The translations under genes were made by a program, and so were the position numbers. This document shows positions 20,551 to 22,398 of a DNA stretch of 22,398 nucleotides, one piece after another; position 1 is the stretch's first letter; each line of letters starts with the position of its first letter. The notes beneath the pieces were generated by a model. It was not told the DNA's origin. It saw only the letters and a list, made by a program, of their open reading frames with translations, and ran no database searches. Source of the DNA: an uncultured Clostridia bacterium (GTDB lineage: Bacteria > Bacillota > Clostridia > Oscillospirales > Oscillospiraceae); assembly GCA_947169005.1 (NCBI GenBank), contig CAMVOG010000009.1, positions 1 through 22,398 on the forward strand. Direction: 5' to 3'.

Positions 20551-21957
20551 TTATGCCTCGTCTCTTTCCGTCAGCGGAGTATAGGGGCGCTTTTTCAGCA
20601 CGGAGCGGTAGGCCGGGCGCATGATGCGGCCCATGGGGTTCGTGATCTCCTCGATGCGGTGGGCGCACCAGCCCACCATGCGGGCCGTGGCGAAAAGGGG
20701 CGTGAAGAGCTCCTCGGGGATGCCCAGCATATCGTAGACGAAGCCGGAGTACATATCCACGTTGGCGCAGATGACCTTGTCGCTCTCAGTCTCGGAGAAG
20801 AAGACCTTGGGGGACAGGCGCTCCACGTCCTCGATGAGCTGCAGCTCGTCCAGGCGGCCCTTCATCTCCGCCACGGTGCGGGCAAAGCGCTTGAGCAGGA
20901 TGGCCCGGGGATCGGAGAGGGTATAGACCGCGTGGCCCATGCCGTAGATGAGGCCGCTGCCGTCCCCGGCGTCGCCCCGGAGGATGCGGCGCAGCTCCGC
21001 CTTGATCTCGTCCTCATCCTTCCAGTCCTTCACGTCCTGGCGGATGTGCTTGAACATATTGCTGACGGCGATGTTGGCGCCGCCGTGCTTGGGGCCCTTG
21101 AGGGAGCCCACCGCCGCGGCGATGGCGGAATAGATATCCGTCCCCGTGGAGGAGATGGCGCGGCAGACGAAGGCGGAGTTGTTGCCGCCGCCGTGCTCCG
21201 CGTGCAGCACCAGGCAGAGGTCCAGCAGGGCGGCCTCCTCCTTGGTGAAGGAATTGTCCCGGCGGATGGAATAGAGGAAGTTTTCCGCCACGCTCATGCC
21301 CGGCTGGGAATGATGCAGATACAGGCCCTCCCGGTCATAGAAATGCCGCTTGACGGCAAAGGCGTGGGCCACGATCATGGGCGTGCGGGCAATGAGGCAG
21401 AGGGATTTGAACAGCTCCGCCTCCATACCCCTGGCCTCGGGCTCCGGGTCATAGGAATACATGGCCAGGATGGAGCGGGCCAGCTTGTTCATCACGTCCG
21501 GGCTGGGGGCCTTGATGATCATATCCGCGGTAAAGTTCTCCGGCAGCTCGCTCCAGCCGTTGATCAGCTCCTTGAACTGCGCAAGCTGCGCCGCCGTGGG
21601 CAGGTCCCCGAACAGCAGCAGATAGACCGTTTCCTCATAGCCCAGCCGGTCCTCCCGGATGAAGCCCTCGATCAGATCGTTGATGTCGATGCCCCTGTAG
21701 AACAGGTGGCCCTCCTGGGGGATCTTGTCGCCGTCCCCGTCCAGCGTGTAGCCCTGTACGTTGCCGATCTTCGTGATGCCCACCAGAACGCCGGTGCCGT
21801 CCGAGTTGCGCAGACCCCGCTTCACGCGGTCATTGGCGTAGTATTTCGGGTCGACGAAGCTGTTGGCCTCCAGCTCCAGGGCGTGGGCGCTCATAAAGCT
21901 CCTGGTGTTCTCGGCGAGCTGCTCGCTCATATCGTGATGTGTAAAAGTGCTTGCCAT
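20551..21957 (-). CDS. Citrate synthase family protein
   Basis: The 468-residue protein condenses oxaloacetate with acetyl-CoA, or a related acyl-CoA as in methylcitrate synthase. Family active-site residues are present: His255 in LHAEHGGGN, His291 in GPKHGGAN, the catalytic His342 in GMGHAVY and Asp401 in NVDMYSG. The N-terminal extension, with a YANDRVKRGLRNSDGTGVLVG segment near 40-60, is typical of the longer clostridial and bacillar citrate synthases of 450-470 residues. It lacks visible NADH-site features. The ATG at 21957 has AAAGGGTG upstream, 43 nt after hisE, with a GNRA-loop hairpin (ACGCGG-GAGA-CCGCGT) at the hisE stop. Whether it is citrate or 2-methylcitrate synthase is uncertain. 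Confidence 0.93.
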   Translation of the reverse strand: MASTFTHHDMSEQLAENTRSFMSAHALELEANSFVDPKYYANDRVKRGLRNSDGTGVLVGITKIGNVQGYTLDGDGDKIPQEGHLFYRGIDINDLIEGFIREDRLGYEETVYLLLFGDLPTAAQLAQFKELINGWSELPENFTADMIIKAPSPDVMNKLARSILAMYSYDPEPEARGMEAELFKSLCLIARTPMIVAHAFAVKRHFYDREGLYLHHSQPGMSVAENFLYSIRRDNSFTKEEAALLDLCLVLHAEHGGGNNSAFVCRAISSTGTDIYSAIAAAVGSLKGPKHGGANIAVSNMFKHIRQDVKDWKDEDEIKAELRRILRGDAGDGSGLIYGMGHAVYTLSDPRAILLKRFARTVAEMKGRLDELQLIEDVERLSPKVFFSETESDKVICANVDMYSGFVYDMLGIPEELFTPLFATARMVGWCAHRIEEITNPMGRIMRPAYRSVLKKRPYTPLTERDEA

Positions 21958-22000
21958 TCGTATTCACCCTTTCCGGCTCAGATTCACGCGGTCTCCCGCG

Positions 22001-22324
22001 TCAGGTATTTTTGTCCGTTACGTGGAACTGCTTGAGGTTCCCGGTTTTTTCGCTGCGCTTGTCCAGCTCGGCGCGGACCTCGGCGATGTCGATACCGGAG
22101 GCCGCCATCATGACCATGACGTGGTAGAAGAGGTCCGCGATCTCGTAGACGGTCTCGGCGTTGTCGCCGTTTTTGGCGGCGATGATGGTCTCGGCGCACT
22201 CCTCCCCCACCTTTTTCAGAATCTTGTCCAGGCCCTTGTCGAAGAGATAGCGGGTATAGGAGCCCTCGCTGGGATGGTCCCGGCGATCCAGTATCGTCTG
22301 ATAAAGCGCGTCAAAGGCGTCCAT
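22001..22324 (-). CDS. hisE: Phosphoribosyl-ATP diphosphatase
   Basis: The 107-residue HisE (MazG-like fold) hydrolyses phosphoribosyl-ATP to phosphoribosyl-AMP in the second step of histidine synthesis. Diagnostic sequences are SYTRYLFDKGLDKILKKVGE at 22-41, EECAETIIAAKN with the metal-binding acids, and EIADLFYHVMVMM. The length matches a stand-alone HisE, not the HisIE fusion. The ATG at 22324 lies 11 nt after the end of AAGGAAGGGG on the minus strand. Other his genes probably lie further along the right side, outside the window. Citrate synthase follows after 43 nt with no visible terminator, so the two may be co-transcribed. Confidence 0.93.
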   Translation of the reverse strand: MDAFDALYQTILDRRDHPSEGSYTRYLFDKGLDKILKKVGEECAETIIAAKNGDNAETVYEIADLFYHVMVMMAASGIDIAEVRAELDKRSEKTGNLKQFHVTDKNT

Positions 22325-22344
22325 TTTTATGCCCCTTCCTTTCC

Positions 22345-22398
22345 ATCTTTGATCTTCAATCTTTGATCTTTAATCTTTAATCTTCAATCTTCAATCTT
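22345..22398. repeat. Heptanucleotide tandem array (right copy, cut by window)
   Basis: At least seven and a half 7-bp units (ATCTTTG, ATCTTCA, ATCTTTA) start 20 nt upstream of hisE and continue past the window end. Sequence and orientation match the central array. Confidence 0.9.

Noticed and set aside
20659..22035. Plus-strand open frame opposite citrate synthase
   Set aside because: Shadow of a clear citrate synthase with all catalytic residues.

Overview
This 22.4 kb window comes from a GC-rich Firmicute. The best guess is a gut-type Clostridia bacterium near Oscillospiraceae. The reasons are purine-rich Shine-Dalgarno sites, a CsaB-type cell-wall pyruvyltransferase, an LTA-synthase-like enzyme, DUF4330 and DUF1653 genes, a YgiQ radical SAM protein, and TTG/GTG starts mixed with tightly overlapping genes. 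The assignment is inferred from gene content; there is no rRNA or tRNA to confirm it.

Layout. From 1 to 3.9 kb a minus-strand operon runs csaB (glycosyltransferase fused to pyruvyltransferase), PHP phosphatase, rpiB and a small membrane protein. A divergent promoter pair at about 4.0 kb separates it from a plus-strand operon of DUF4330, a phosphatase-GNAT fusion and ygiQ (4.06-7.6 kb). From 7.67 to 9.4 kb a relatively AT-rich MntA/HepT (nucleotidyltransferase/HEPN) toxin-antitoxin pair overlaps DUF1653 and SDR genes in one chain. From 9.5 to 10.75 kb lies a regulator with an XRE helix-turn-helix fused to a PurM-like body whose nucleotide-binding loop is degenerate. A BrnT/BrnA toxin-antitoxin cassette follows (10.81-11.46 kb). 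It is bounded by 10-bp inverted repeats and flanked by 51-bp direct repeats that each carry a terminator hairpin.

The rest is all on the minus strand. 11.5-13.8 kb holds M28 peptidase, HD phosphohydrolase and thioesterase. 13.9-14.7 kb holds an XRE regulator and an ArsC/Spx-like protein. 14.8-16.9 kb holds a CPA2-type antiporter and an MgtC/SapB protein. 17.1-20.3 kb holds an unrecognised pentapeptide-containing protein coupled to an LTA-synthase-like membrane enzyme. 20.35-20.55 kb is a gene-free stretch that looks like a complete small-RNA gene with promoter, structured body and terminator. 20.55-22.3 kb holds citrate synthase and hisE.

Three arrays of a 7-bp repeat (consensus ATCTTCA and variants) sit between genes at 0.1, 17.0 and 22.35 kb. 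The most notable points are the XRE-PurM fusion, the bounded brnTA cassette with an apparently leaderless promoter, the small-RNA candidate, and the unknown gene coupled to the LTA-synthase-like gene. Most other genes are ordinary chromosomal housekeeping or envelope genes.
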